Assembly: GCF_042654525.1 (NCBI RefSeq)
Contig: NZ_JBHSGP010000024.1
Location: forward strand, 1-62,548
From: Geojedonia litorea
GTDB lineage: Bacteria > Bacteroidota > Bacteroidia > Flavobacteriales > Flavobacteriaceae
Length of the DNA stretch: 62,548 nt
Reading direction: 5' to 3'
Positions 42,665 to 51,880 of the stretch are shown here, piece after piece. The translations under genes and the position numbers were made by a program. The notes beneath the pieces were generated by a model. It was not told where the DNA came from and made no database searches. It saw only the letters and a list, made by a program, of their open reading frames with translations. How positions within the stretch are numbered: the stretch's first letter is position 1; every line of letters starts with the position of its first letter.

Positions 42665-43831
42665 ATGAAAATAAAATTTTTAATAATATTAGCACTTGCC
42701 TTTAGTTTAATGGCTTGCTCTAATCAGCCAAATGAATTTGACGACTTTGGCTCAACTTCAGTATATTTTCCATTTCAAACTCCTGTAAGGACATTAATTT
42801 TAGGGAAATATGATTTAGGATTTAATGACAATGATAATAATGGTCGGTTTGAAATCGGTGTTACCATGTCCGGAGTTTATGAAAACAATAAAAACAGACT
42901 GGTATATTTTGAACTCGCTCCAGAATTGATAGACGCTACGTTATTAGGTGTAGACTCGGTAAATGTACAGATATTGCCTTCTTCATATTACACCATCGAA
43001 CAAGCAAGTCCGGTAACTATTCCTATTGGTTCTATTAAAGGGCGAATTCCAGTACAGCTTAACGATGCCTTTTTTGATGATCCATTATCATTTGCGGAGT
43101 TTGGTGAGGTACATTATGTAATTCCTTTAAGAATTACAGATTATGAAGAATTAGATTCACTTTTAACCGGTGTCCCAGCTGAAGGTGTTACAAATCCTAC
43201 TAAAATTAAAGCAGATGATTGGCAAACACAACCAAAGGACTATACACTTTTTGGCATCAAGTATATGAATAAATATCAAGGTATATATTTAAGACGCGGT
43301 GAGGATAAAGCTGTAGGATCTAACCAATCGGTTACGGTTTATGCTAATGGAAATCCAACAGAAACAACCACAGAGAGCATTGAAGGTTCCACAGTTTATA
43401 GATCTGAGTTTGTTGAAGGTGATGAATTACTTCCACTATCAACTGCAGGAAGGAATACTGCGACTACTACTATTAATATTAGAAGACCAGGTATTGCTAC
43501 TAATAGTACATTGTCTTTACTATTGACATTTAACGATAATGAAGATATTACTGTTGCTAATGCTGACCCAAATAGCACTGTTACTGTAACGGGCTCAGGA
43601 AAGTTTGTAGAAGATGGAGATGAATGGGGAGGAAAAAGTAGAGACGTAATTTACTTAGATTATCAATATCGAGAACTTGAAGTTGAAGTCTCTGAGGTAC
43701 GCTTTTTTGGTACATTAGTTTCAACAACAACATCAACATTTGATTTATTGCATACAGTTAAAGATACTTTAGTAATAAGAGATAGAGACGTAAAATTCGA
43801 AGAGTTTACATTAGAGTTAAGAACACCTTAG
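42665..43831 (+). CDS. DUF1735/BT_3987-like surface lipoprotein
   Basis: 388 residues from the ATG at 42665, chosen because it opens a lipoprotein signal (MKIKFLIILALAFSLMACSN, Cys19); upstream in-frame codons to 42602 overlap the SusD gene. Beta-rich: an N-terminal DUF1735-like domain (STSVYFPFQTPVRTLILGKYDLG...EIGVTMSGVYENN) and a C-terminal lipocalin-like part (YMNKYQGIYLRRGED..., VIYLDYQYREL). Such proteins sit after SusD genes and probably bind glycan at the surface (SusE/F-like role). It is the last gene of the operon, followed by a strong terminator. Confidence 0.82.
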   Translation: MKIKFLIILALAFSLMACSNQPNEFDDFGSTSVYFPFQTPVRTLILGKYDLGFNDNDNNGRFEIGVTMSGVYENNKNRLVYFELAPELIDATLLGVDSVNVQILPSSYYTIEQASPVTIPIGSIKGRIPVQLNDAFFDDPLSFAEFGEVHYVIPLRITDYEELDSLLTGVPAEGVTNPTKIKADDWQTQPKDYTLFGIKYMNKYQGIYLRRGEDKAVGSNQSVTVYANGNPTETTTESIEGSTVYRSEFVEGDELLPLSTAGRNTATTTINIRRPGIATNSTLSLLLTFNDNEDITVANADPNSTVTVTGSGKFVEDGDEWGGKSRDVIYLDYQYRELEVEVSEVRFFGTLVSTTTSTFDLLHTVKDTLVIRDRDVKFEEFTLELRTP

Positions 43832-43859
43832 TTTCTTTTCATAATAAACTTGAAACTAA

Positions 43860-43892
43860 AAAAATAGCGAGGATTAAATCCTCGCTATTTTT
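43860..43892 (+). terminator. Intrinsic terminator of the SusC/SusD operon
   Basis: A perfect 14-bp stem (AAAAATAGCGAGGA / TCCTCGCTATTTTT, loop TTAAA) with a continuing T run, 28 nt after the stop at 43831. Confidence 0.9.
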
Positions 43893-43982
43893 TTTAATTT
43901 AACAAAGATATTTTGCCATTTTAATCCTCCATAAGGATTTAAGAGGTAGAACAACAGGATTTAATATGAAAAATATTGATTT

Positions 43983-44027
43983 CAGGATAGAACAGGATGG
44001 GTCCCAGTTAAAAATTCTGTATTTATG
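43983..44027 (+). promoter_or_regulatory. Shared activator site + promoter, copy 3 (DUF1080 / oxidoreductase operon)
   Basis: CAGGATAGAACAGGATG (43983-43999) and TATTTATG (44020-44027, one mismatch to TAnnTTTG) with the same 21-nt offset. It differs from copy 1 in a single base of the 17. Confidence 0.75.
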
Positions 44028-44141
44028 TTGAAGAATTAAAATAAAATTTAGTAATTGTTTGAGTTAGTCAATTCTCTCCGTCATAGGTGTAAATTATTTT
44101 ATGGTGGAGAGATTTATTTATAACTTTTAAAAATAATTAAA

Positions 44142-45530
44142 ATGAGAGTATTTAAATTAAGCTTATTATTTTTAGTTGTCCTTCTAATTACGGGTAATAT
44201 GTATTCGTGCAAAGAAGAAAAGCAAGAAATCCCTTGGGTAATTTTAATTTCCCAAAATTCCCTTGAAGGATGGAATATAAAAGGAGGAGAAGCTTCTTAT
44301 AAAAATGAAAATGGTGTTATTATTGGCACAACCGCGGCCAATACACCCAATACGTTTTTAACAACAAATGAAATGTATAGCGATTTTATTTTTGAAATAG
44401 AATTTAAGGTAGATTCAATCATGAATTCGGGAATCCAAATTAGAAGTAATAGCTATCCATATTATCAAAACGGAAGGGTGCATGGATATCAAGTAGAAAT
44501 AGATCCATCAAAACGCTCATGGAGCGGTGGAATCTATGACGAAGGTAGACGTAAATGGTTATACACCTTGGAGAATAACCCTGAAGCCCAAAAAGCTTTT
44601 AAGCAAAATGAATGGAATCATTATCGCGTTGAAGCCATTGCTGATACTTTAAAAACTTGGATAAATGGTATTCCAGCTGCATATTTGATTGATGATAAAA
44701 CAGCTAGTGGGTTTATTGGACTACAAGTACACTCTATAGGCAATGATTCTGAAAAACTGGGTAAACAAGTGATGTGGAAAAACGCCAAAATTTTAACAGA
44801 TAATCTTTCTAAATATTCTACAAAATCCTCTTTAGAACCGGTTTTTACTAAAAATAATCTTACGGTTAACGAGAAAAACTCTGGATGGCAAATGCTCTGG
44901 GATGGGAAATCCACCGTTGGATGGCGCGGTGCTAAGTTAGATACATTTCCAGATAAAGGTTGGGTAATTGAAAATGGAGAACTTATTGTTTTGTCTTCTG
45001 GAGGAGCAGAATCTGCTGCAGGAGGAGATATTGTTACTTTAAATGATTATAGTGATTTTGAATTACAAGTGGATTTTAAATTAACACCCGGTGCAAATAG
45101 TGGTATAAAGTATTATGTAGATACCGAAATAAACAAAGGTCCTGGCTCATCTATTGGCTTGGAATATCAAATTTTGGATGATGCGCTTCATCCGGACGCT
45201 AAGTTAGGTTCTCATGAAGGAAGTAGAACAGTATGTTCATTGTACGATTTAATTCAGGCTGACCCGAGTAAACCCATTAAACCTATTGGTGAATGGAATA
45301 CGGCATATATAAAATCTATTGATAACCATGTTGAGCATTGGGTAAACGATGTAAAAGTATTGGAATATGAAAGAGGTAGTAAAGAGTTTTTAAAATTGGT
45401 TTCGGTAAGTAAATATGCAAAATGGCCTAATTTTGGTTTGTTGGAAAAAGGCCAAATTCTGTTACAAGATCATGGCGATAAAGTGGCATTTAGAAACATT
45501 AAAATTAAAGTTCCAGAAATAAAGAATTAA
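44142..45530 (+). CDS. Tandem DUF1080 (3-keto-disaccharide hydrolase-type) lipoprotein
   Basis: 462 residues with a lipoprotein-type signal (ITGNMYSCKEEK, Cys23). Two copies of the DUF1080 beta-sandwich. The first (about 30-225) has SLEGWNIKGGEASYKNENGV, NSGIQIRSN, YQVEID and WNHYRVEAI. The second (about 250-460) has GWRGAKLDTFPDKGWVIENG, NSGIKYYVD, LEYQILDD and WNTAYIKSI. DUF1080 proteins include hydrolases or lyases acting on 3-keto-glycosides. With the two exported oxidoreductases that follow (4- and 3-nt gaps) it forms a cassette suited to cleave a glycosidic bond by prior oxidation at C3. The substrate in this locus is unknown. Confidence 0.9.
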   Translation: MRVFKLSLLFLVVLLITGNMYSCKEEKQEIPWVILISQNSLEGWNIKGGEASYKNENGVIIGTTAANTPNTFLTTNEMYSDFIFEIEFKVDSIMNSGIQIRSNSYPYYQNGRVHGYQVEIDPSKRSWSGGIYDEGRRKWLYTLENNPEAQKAFKQNEWNHYRVEAIADTLKTWINGIPAAYLIDDKTASGFIGLQVHSIGNDSEKLGKQVMWKNAKILTDNLSKYSTKSSLEPVFTKNNLTVNEKNSGWQMLWDGKSTVGWRGAKLDTFPDKGWVIENGELIVLSSGGAESAAGGDIVTLNDYSDFELQVDFKLTPGANSGIKYYVDTEINKGPGSSIGLEYQILDDALHPDAKLGSHEGSRTVCSLYDLIQADPSKPIKPIGEWNTAYIKSIDNHVEHWVNDVKVLEYERGSKEFLKLVSVSKYAKWPNFGLLEKGQILLQDHGDKVAFRNIKIKVPEIKN

Positions 45531-45533
45531 AAC

Positions 45534-46877
45534 ATGCGAAATAATCGAAGAGATTTTATAAAGAAGGCAACTTTGGCAGGGACAGCTTTAACAGTTGGAA
45601 GCTCTGCCATGGCAATGACCGCCAAAAGTTATAACAGCATTATAGGGTCTAATGAAAGACTAAACGTTGCTATTGCTGGTTTAGGAAGACGAATGGGGGC
45701 TTTTACACAACCCATAGCCATAAAACAAAGCAATGCGAAGCTAGTCTATTTATGTGATGTTATGGAAAGCCAGCGTTTAAAAGGCCTAAAAACGTTTAGA
45801 GAACATATTGATTATAACCCAACTTTAGAGAATGATATTAGAAAAGTTTTGGACGATAAAAATGTAGATCTGTTGATTAATGCCACTCCAGACCATTGGC
45901 ATACACCGGGTTCTATTATGGCTATGAAAGCAGGTAAGCATGTTTATGTAGAGAAACCATGTAGCCATAATATGTACGAAAATGAACAATTGGTAAAAGC
46001 ATCCAAGCATTTTAACAAAGTGGTACAAATGGGAAATCAGCAACGTTCGTCTGGTCATACCATTGAAATTATTAATGAAATTCATAAGGGAATAATTGGA
46101 AATCCATACAAGGCCGTTGCTTTTTATAACAACGGACGTGGTAAAGTGCCATTACAAAAAAATACAGCTATTCCTGAAGGATTAGATTGGGATTTATGGC
46201 AAGGTCCAGCACCTAGACGAGCTTATACTTCTGAAACTTGGGATTATAATTGGCATTGGTATGGTTGGGAATATGGCACTGCCGAAGCAGGTAATAATGG
46301 AACACATGAGTTAGATGTGGCGCGATGGGCATTACAAGTTGATTTTCCGCAACATGTTTATGTTGAAGCAGAAAAACGTCACTTTTTAGATGATGGTTGG
46401 GAAATGTATGATGATATGGAGGCTACATTTAAATTTGCTAATAATAAAGTAATTAAATGGGATGGTAAATCTAGAAATAGTTATAGTACCTATGGTACTG
46501 GACGAGGTACTGTTATTTACGGTACTGAAGGATCTGTATTTGTAGATAGAGGTAAGTATATGTTATATGACCGTAACGGGAAATTAGTAAAAGAATATAA
46601 TTCAGCATCAAATGAAGCAGGAACTGCTTTAGGTGGTGGCGGAGATACTTCAACAAAACATGTTCAAAACCTTTTTGATACCATTAGAGGCAAAACTAAA
46701 TTAACTGCACCTATAGATGATGCCAGTAAAAGTATGGCTATGGTGCATTATGCGAATATTGCTTATCGAATTAATGATGGTTTTGATATAAACGATAAAA
46801 CGGGTATGATGTACAATCGAGAGGCCATGAAATTATGGTCAAGGACGTATGAACCAGGTTGGGAACCTAAAATATAA
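45534..46877 (+). CDS. Tat-exported Gfo/Idh/MocA-family oxidoreductase 1
   Basis: 447 residues. Twin-arginine signal NNRRDFIKKATLAGTALTVG, so it is exported folded with cofactor. Rossmann motif VAIAGLGRRMG (about 46-56), HWHTPGSIMAMKAGKHVYVEKPCSHN with the EKP motif (about 118-143), and a substrate domain with WHWYGWEYGTAEAGNNGTHELDVARWAL. It is a likely periplasmic sugar 3-dehydrogenase working with the DUF1080 protein and the second oxidoreductase. Confidence 0.9.
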   Translation: MRNNRRDFIKKATLAGTALTVGSSAMAMTAKSYNSIIGSNERLNVAIAGLGRRMGAFTQPIAIKQSNAKLVYLCDVMESQRLKGLKTFREHIDYNPTLENDIRKVLDDKNVDLLINATPDHWHTPGSIMAMKAGKHVYVEKPCSHNMYENEQLVKASKHFNKVVQMGNQQRSSGHTIEIINEIHKGIIGNPYKAVAFYNNGRGKVPLQKNTAIPEGLDWDLWQGPAPRRAYTSETWDYNWHWYGWEYGTAEAGNNGTHELDVARWALQVDFPQHVYVEAEKRHFLDDGWEMYDDMEATFKFANNKVIKWDGKSRNSYSTYGTGRGTVIYGTEGSVFVDRGKYMLYDRNGKLVKEYNSASNEAGTALGGGGDTSTKHVQNLFDTIRGKTKLTAPIDDASKSMAMVHYANIAYRINDGFDINDKTGMMYNREAMKLWSRTYEPGWEPKI

Positions 46878-46880
46878 ATT

Positions 46881-48074
46881 TTGAAAAGACGCTCATTTAT
46901 TAAAAAAACAACTGCAGCTACTGTGGGTATTGCTAGTTCTGCATATTTATATGGCAATGTAATGTCTAATATTAATGCTAATAATACTATAAATATTGGT
47001 GTTATCGGTACAGGAGATCGTGGAGGTGGACTAACAACAATTTTAAATTCTATTAAAAATGTGAATGTTGTAGCATCCTGCGATGTTTTGTCATTCCGGT
47101 TAAAAGAAGGCTTGGCTAAAGCTAATTCTAACCCTATTGGCTACTCAGATTATCGACAACTTTTAGATAACAAAAATATTGATGCTGTAATAGTAGCAAC
47201 ACCATTTAATACACATTCAAAAATTGCTATAGATGCTCTTGATGCAGGGAAACATGTGTATTGTGAAAAAACTTTAGCCAAAGGATATACTGATATTCAG
47301 GATTTAGTACATAAAACCAACGATTCTAAATTAATATTTCAAACAGGACATCAATACCATAGTTCGAGGCTTTATACAGCTGTAGTTGATTTAATAAAAG
47401 AAGGAAAAGTAGGTAAAATTACTGCTTTTGAGTGCCAGTGGAATCGTCATGGCAATTGGAGAAGACCTGTCCCAGATCCTAAATTTGAAAAGGCTATAAA
47501 TTGGAGAATGTATAAGGAGTTTTCTGGAGGGCTTACTGCGGAGTTGTGTTCACATCAAATCGATTTTGTAAACTGGGTACTTAATGAAACTCCAAATCAA
47601 GTCATGGGTGTTGGAGGTATTGATTATTGGAAAGATGGTAGAGAAACATATGACAATGTTCATTTGGTATATAGTTATCCAAATGGAGTCAAAGCAAAAT
47701 TTACATGTTTAACAAGCAACGCTAAAGATGGTTACCAAATAAAAGTATTAGGAGATAAGGGTACTATCATAATCGATACAAAAAATGCTTGGTTTTACCC
47801 TGAAGGACAAAGAAATAAGATTATTGCCGATGTAGATGGTGTTAGTGGCGCCACATCAGGTTGGGATTCAGAAAAAGGATATCCCATAGATGTTGAACAT
47901 TTAGACCCTAGTAAACAAGCCCTTTTAGATTTTAAGGAATCTATTTTAAATAACAAAAATCCAGAATCGAATATAAAAACAGGAGCCAAAGTAGCTATTT
48001 GTGTTCAAATGGGTTTGGACGCTATGTATAATAACAAAATAATTGATTGGAATTCGAATTGGAGTTTTAGATAA
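46881..48074 (+). CDS. Tat-exported Gfo/Idh/MocA-family oxidoreductase 2
   Basis: 397 residues. The start is a TTG at 46881, 3 nt after the previous stop; the next in-frame ATG (residue 28) would remove the twin-arginine signal KRRSFIKKTTAATVG, so TTG is preferred. Rossmann motif IGVIGTGDRGGG (about 38-49), GKHVYCEKTLAKG with EKT in place of the usual EKP, and GGLTAELCSHQIDFVNWVL with the conserved His. Distinct in sequence from its upstream neighbour. Two exported oxidoreductases in series could oxidise the sugar and reduce the keto product back. Confidence 0.88.
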   Translation: MKRRSFIKKTTAATVGIASSAYLYGNVMSNINANNTINIGVIGTGDRGGGLTTILNSIKNVNVVASCDVLSFRLKEGLAKANSNPIGYSDYRQLLDNKNIDAVIVATPFNTHSKIAIDALDAGKHVYCEKTLAKGYTDIQDLVHKTNDSKLIFQTGHQYHSSRLYTAVVDLIKEGKVGKITAFECQWNRHGNWRRPVPDPKFEKAINWRMYKEFSGGLTAELCSHQIDFVNWVLNETPNQVMGVGGIDYWKDGRETYDNVHLVYSYPNGVKAKFTCLTSNAKDGYQIKVLGDKGTIIIDTKNAWFYPEGQRNKIIADVDGVSGATSGWDSEKGYPIDVEHLDPSKQALLDFKESILNNKNPESNIKTGAKVAICVQMGLDAMYNNKIIDWNSNWSFR

Positions 48075-48167
48075 TTAATTCATTTATTAAATTTTTAGAA
48101 TATTAATCTTCGTCTTAAATAAAATTTTGTCGAAGATTTTTTAATTTAAGAATCTTTTAAACTATTT

Positions 48168-48212
48168 CAGGACAGAGCAGGATAGAACTGCTAGGGTTAA
48201 ACGGTAGTTTTA
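48168..48212 (+). promoter_or_regulatory. Shared activator site + promoter, copy 4 (sulfatase-rhamnosidase)
   Basis: CAGGACAGAGCAGGATA (48168-48184) and TAGTTTTA (48205-48212, one mismatch to TAnnTTTG), again 21 nt from last site base to T. It lies 48 nt above the ATG at 48261. Confidence 0.72.
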
Positions 48213-48260
48213 TATTTTACAATTAATTTTTTTTTATAATTCTCTTTTAAATAAAAAAGT

Positions 48261-51200
48261 ATGCAAGTGCAAAAAGTCAGCTATTTATTCATCTTAATTT
48301 CAACCATCTGTGGTTTTAATATATCAAATGCTCAACAGAAGAGTAATGAAGATAAACCAAATATCATATTCATCCTTACTGATGATCAACGTTTTGATGC
48401 CATTGGGTATGCAGGTAATAAATATGTAGAAACACCTCAAATGGATGATTTGGCAAAATCTGGCACCTATTTTAATACAGCCATTGTTACCACACCTATA
48501 TGCGCTGCAAGTAGAGCGAGTATATTAACAGGCTTGCATGAAAGAGCACATAATTTTAATTTTCAAACAGGAAATGTGAGAGACGAATATATGCAGAATT
48601 CATATCCAACTGTTTTAAAAAACAATGGCTATTACACCGGTTTTTATGGTAAATATGGCGTACGTTATGACGACTTGGATAAACAGTTTGATGAATATGA
48701 AGATTACGATAGGAATAACAGATATAATGATAGGAGAGGATATTACTATAAAACTATTGATAATGACACGGTACATTTAACCCGTTACACTGGGCAACAA
48801 GCTATTAATTTTATTGATAAAAATGCTACAAATAATAAACCTTTTTGCCTTTCATTAAGCTTTAGTGCCCCTCATGCACATGATAGTGCACCAGAACAAT
48901 ATTTTTGGCAGGCTGAAACAGACAATTTACTTGAAGACACAACCATTCCGGGTCCTGAATTAGGGGATGATAAATATTTTAATGCACAACCTAAAATTGT
49001 AAGAGACGGATTTAACTGGCTACGTTGGACATGGCGTTACGATACTCCAGAAAAGTACCAACATAGCTTAAAAGGGTATTACCGTATGATTTCTGGAATA
49101 GATCTAGAAATTGCAAAAATTCGAAAAAAATTAGAAGAAAAAGGCATAGAAAAAAATACGGTTATCATCATAATGGGTGATAATGGATATTTTTTAGGTG
49201 AACGTAAATTAGCAGGAAAATGGCTGATGTATGACAATTCTATTCGCGTGCCGTTGATTATATATGATCCACGAGTGAACTCACATCAAGATGTTGATGA
49301 AATGGTATTAAATATTGATGTACCATCAACAATTACAGATTTAGCTGGTGTAAATGCACCAGATACATGGCAAGGAAAGAGCTTGCTACCCATTGTTAAA
49401 AAAGAAACCAATACCATTGCAAGAGATACCATTTTAATAGAACACATATGGGATTTTAGCGAAATCCCTCCGAGTGAAGGTGTTCGAACTGAAGAATGGA
49501 AATATTTTAGATATGTAAATGATAAATCTCTTGAAGAGCTTTACAACCTTAAAAAAGACCCGAAAGAGATTAACAATTTAATAGGAAAGAAAAAATATAA
49601 AGCAGTAGCCGATAAGCTTCGAGCAAAACTTGATGAGTTAATTAAGAAAAACAGTAACGAGTATAGAGCGGCACCAAAAGATTTAACGGTTGAGTTAATT
49701 AGAGAACCCAGTACGGATGTTAAAATATTCGATTTAAAACCAGAATTTGGCTGGACAGTGCCTTTAGGCGCTAAATATCAAGGAGCTTACCAAATATTAG
49801 TAGCTTCCAACCAGAAAAACATCAACAATAATAACGGCGATGTTTGGGATAGCGGTCAAGTACGATCTTTAGAGTCAACAAATGTAGAGTATAATGGCAG
49901 TCTACTTGAAATAGGAAAAACTTACTACTGGAAAGTAAGAATTTGGGATGAAGAAAATCGTTTAGTAGATTATTCAGAGCCTCAAAAGTTTACCACAGGT
50001 AAAAGTGATAGTTATATTATTTCAACTGAAAACAAATTTGTAGTTACGAAAGTAGCACCGGTAAAATTTGAAAAACGAAATAACTTCATTTTTATAGATT
50101 TCGGCAAAGCAGCTTTTGCTACTATGGATTTTACCTATAATGCAAAATCGCCACATACCTTAACAATTAGAATTGGGGAAATGTTAGACGAAAAAGGTAA
50201 TGTTAACAGAACTCCACCTGCAAAAAGCAACATTCGTTATCAGGAAATAAAAGTTGATGTTAAACCTGGGCAAACAAAGTATCAAATAAAAGTTCAGGAA
50301 GATGAGAGAAATACAAGAGCTAATAAAGCCATTCCTTTACCAGATGGATTTCCACCATTGGTGCCATTTCGATATGCCGAAATAGAAGGCGCTCAAGAAT
50401 CAATTTCAGCAGAAAACGTTGAACAACTAGCATTTCATACCTATTGGGATGATAATGCCAGTAGTTTTAAAAGTAATAACGATGTTTTAAATCAGGTTTG
50501 GGATTTATGTAAATATTCCATAAAAGCAACAACGTTTAATGGGTTATATGTTGATGGAGATAGAGAACGTATTCCTTACGAAGCAGATGCATACTTGAAT
50601 CAATTAAGTCATTATACTACGGATAGAGAATTTGCCATGGCGAGAAGAACTATCGAGTATTTTATGAAAAATCCAACATGGCCTACCGAATGGCAACAAC
50701 ATGTGGCTTTATTGATTTATGCCGATTATATGTATACTGGAAATACAGAACTTATTGAAAGGTATTATGAGCCATTAAAACATAAAACACTTTTTGAACT
50801 ATCAAATGACGAAGGATTAATTACTTCTACAAAAGTAGATGACGAATTCATGAAAAAGTTAGGTTTCCCTGAAGGTTATAAAAAACCATTAACAGATATT
50901 GTGGATTGGCCATCTGCCAATTTTAACGGCAGTAAAACAAAAGGAGAGCGAGACGGATTTGTGTTCCAACCTTACAGCACTGTAATTAATTCGTTTTTCT
51001 ACGAAAACATGAAAATTATGGCGGAGTTTGCTCAAATTTTAGGCAAAACACAGGAGGTATTAGACTTTGAATTGAGAGCGGCAAAAGTTAAAAAGGTGGT
51101 TAACGAACAAATGTTCGATAAAGAACGAGGTATTTACATAGACGGTATTGGAACAGATCATGCGTCTTTACATGCTAATATGATGCCGTTGGCATTTGGG

Positions 51201-51794
51201 TTAGTTCCAGAAGAGCATTATCAAACGGTTGTGGATTTTGTAAAATCACGAGGAATGGCTTGCAGTGTTTATGGAGCTCAATTTTTAATGGATGGGTTGT
51301 ACAATGCAGGTGAAGCAGATTATGCTTTAGAGCTACTTGCTAGCAAAGCTGAAAGAAGTTGGTATAATATGATACGTTCAGGTTCAACCATAACTTTAGA
51401 AGCTTGGGATTTAAAATTCAAGAACAATTTAGATTGGAATCATGCTTGGGGTGCTGTACCTGCTAATGTAATACCAAGAGGATTATGGGGTATAAAACCT
51501 AAAACACCTGGTTTTGGCGTGGCAACTATTCAACCTCAAATGGGTAAATTAAAATCTAGTGAAATAAAAGTTCCAACGGTGAGAGGTCCAATTATTGGAA
51601 AATATACATACAACGGAGCTAGACTTCAAACTTATGAGATAGAAATTCCAGGAAATATGGTAGCAGAGTTTTCTTTAAAAGATATAGACGGAAAAGACTT
51701 AATCCATAATGGAAATAAAATTCCACCTGCTTTCGATTCGGTTAGATTATCTCCAGGTAAACATGTTATTCAGTTAAAAATAAATTCATTTTAA
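48261..51794 (+). CDS. Fusion of an S1 sulfatase and a GH78 alpha-L-rhamnosidase
   Basis: 1177 residues with signal peptide (cleavage near SNAQQ). The sulfatase module (about 33-465) has the metal-site ILTDDQR and the formylglycine motif C81-A-A-S-R85 (TTPICAASRASILTG), plus GDNGYFLGER and GKWLMYDNSIRVPLIIYDPR. The GH78 module (about 475-1177) has an N-terminal beta domain (GWTVPLGAKYQGAYQILVAS..YYWKVRIWDEENR) and an alpha/alpha barrel with DGDRERIPYEADAY and WPTEWQQHVALL. The same S1-GH78 fusion is known from the ulvan locus of Formosa agariphila. It would remove sulfate and then rhamnose from ulvan oligosaccharides. A terminator follows. Confidence 0.95.
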   Translation: MQVQKVSYLFILISTICGFNISNAQQKSNEDKPNIIFILTDDQRFDAIGYAGNKYVETPQMDDLAKSGTYFNTAIVTTPICAASRASILTGLHERAHNFNFQTGNVRDEYMQNSYPTVLKNNGYYTGFYGKYGVRYDDLDKQFDEYEDYDRNNRYNDRRGYYYKTIDNDTVHLTRYTGQQAINFIDKNATNNKPFCLSLSFSAPHAHDSAPEQYFWQAETDNLLEDTTIPGPELGDDKYFNAQPKIVRDGFNWLRWTWRYDTPEKYQHSLKGYYRMISGIDLEIAKIRKKLEEKGIEKNTVIIIMGDNGYFLGERKLAGKWLMYDNSIRVPLIIYDPRVNSHQDVDEMVLNIDVPSTITDLAGVNAPDTWQGKSLLPIVKKETNTIARDTILIEHIWDFSEIPPSEGVRTEEWKYFRYVNDKSLEELYNLKKDPKEINNLIGKKKYKAVADKLRAKLDELIKKNSNEYRAAPKDLTVELIREPSTDVKIFDLKPEFGWTVPLGAKYQGAYQILVASNQKNINNNNGDVWDSGQVRSLESTNVEYNGSLLEIGKTYYWKVRIWDEENRLVDYSEPQKFTTGKSDSYIISTENKFVVTKVAPVKFEKRNNFIFIDFGKAAFATMDFTYNAKSPHTLTIRIGEMLDEKGNVNRTPPAKSNIRYQEIKVDVKPGQTKYQIKVQEDERNTRANKAIPLPDGFPPLVPFRYAEIEGAQESISAENVEQLAFHTYWDDNASSFKSNNDVLNQVWDLCKYSIKATTFNGLYVDGDRERIPYEADAYLNQLSHYTTDREFAMARRTIEYFMKNPTWPTEWQQHVALLIYADYMYTGNTELIERYYEPLKHKTLFELSNDEGLITSTKVDDEFMKKLGFPEGYKKPLTDIVDWPSANFNGSKTKGERDGFVFQPYSTVINSFFYENMKIMAEFAQILGKTQEVLDFELRAAKVKKVVNEQMFDKERGIYIDGIGTDHASLHANMMPLAFGLVPEEHYQTVVDFVKSRGMACSVYGAQFLMDGLYNAGEADYALELLASKAERSWYNMIRSGSTITLEAWDLKFKNNLDWNHAWGAVPANVIPRGLWGIKPKTPGFGVATIQPQMGKLKSSEIKVPTVRGPIIGKYTYNGARLQTYEIEIPGNMVAEFSLKDIDGKDLIHNGNKIPPAFDSVRLSPGKHVIQLKINSF

Positions 51795-51807
51795 AATTAG
51801 TAACTAT

Positions 51808-51846
51808 AAAAAAGCCAGCAGAATCACTATTTGTACTGGCTTTTTT
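51808..51846 (+). terminator. Intrinsic terminator after the sulfatase-rhamnosidase gene
   Basis: An 11-bp stem (AAAAAAGCCAG / CTGGCTTTTTT) with a 17-nt loop and T run. Only 34 nt separate it from the next ATG and no activator site or clear promoter fits there, so downstream genes may depend on read-through. Confidence 0.8.
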
Positions 51847-51880
51847 ATAAGTAATGAAAGCTATCAAAATATAAAAAAAT

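Larger units (their letters stand above)
43832..44141 (+). other. 310-nt intergenic region with terminator and promoter
   Basis: It holds the terminator of the SusC/SusD operon (43860-43892), the third copy of the shared activator site with -7 element (43983-44027), and a leader of about 110 nt. A 7-bp long-range complement (TCTCTCC 44073-44079 / GGAGAGA 44106-44112) lies in the leader. No gene is seen. Confidence 0.6.

Noticed and set aside
44073..44112. Riboswitch-like element in the leader of the DUF1080 gene
   Set aside because: Only a 7-bp complement with a 26-nt loop; no recognised riboswitch core.
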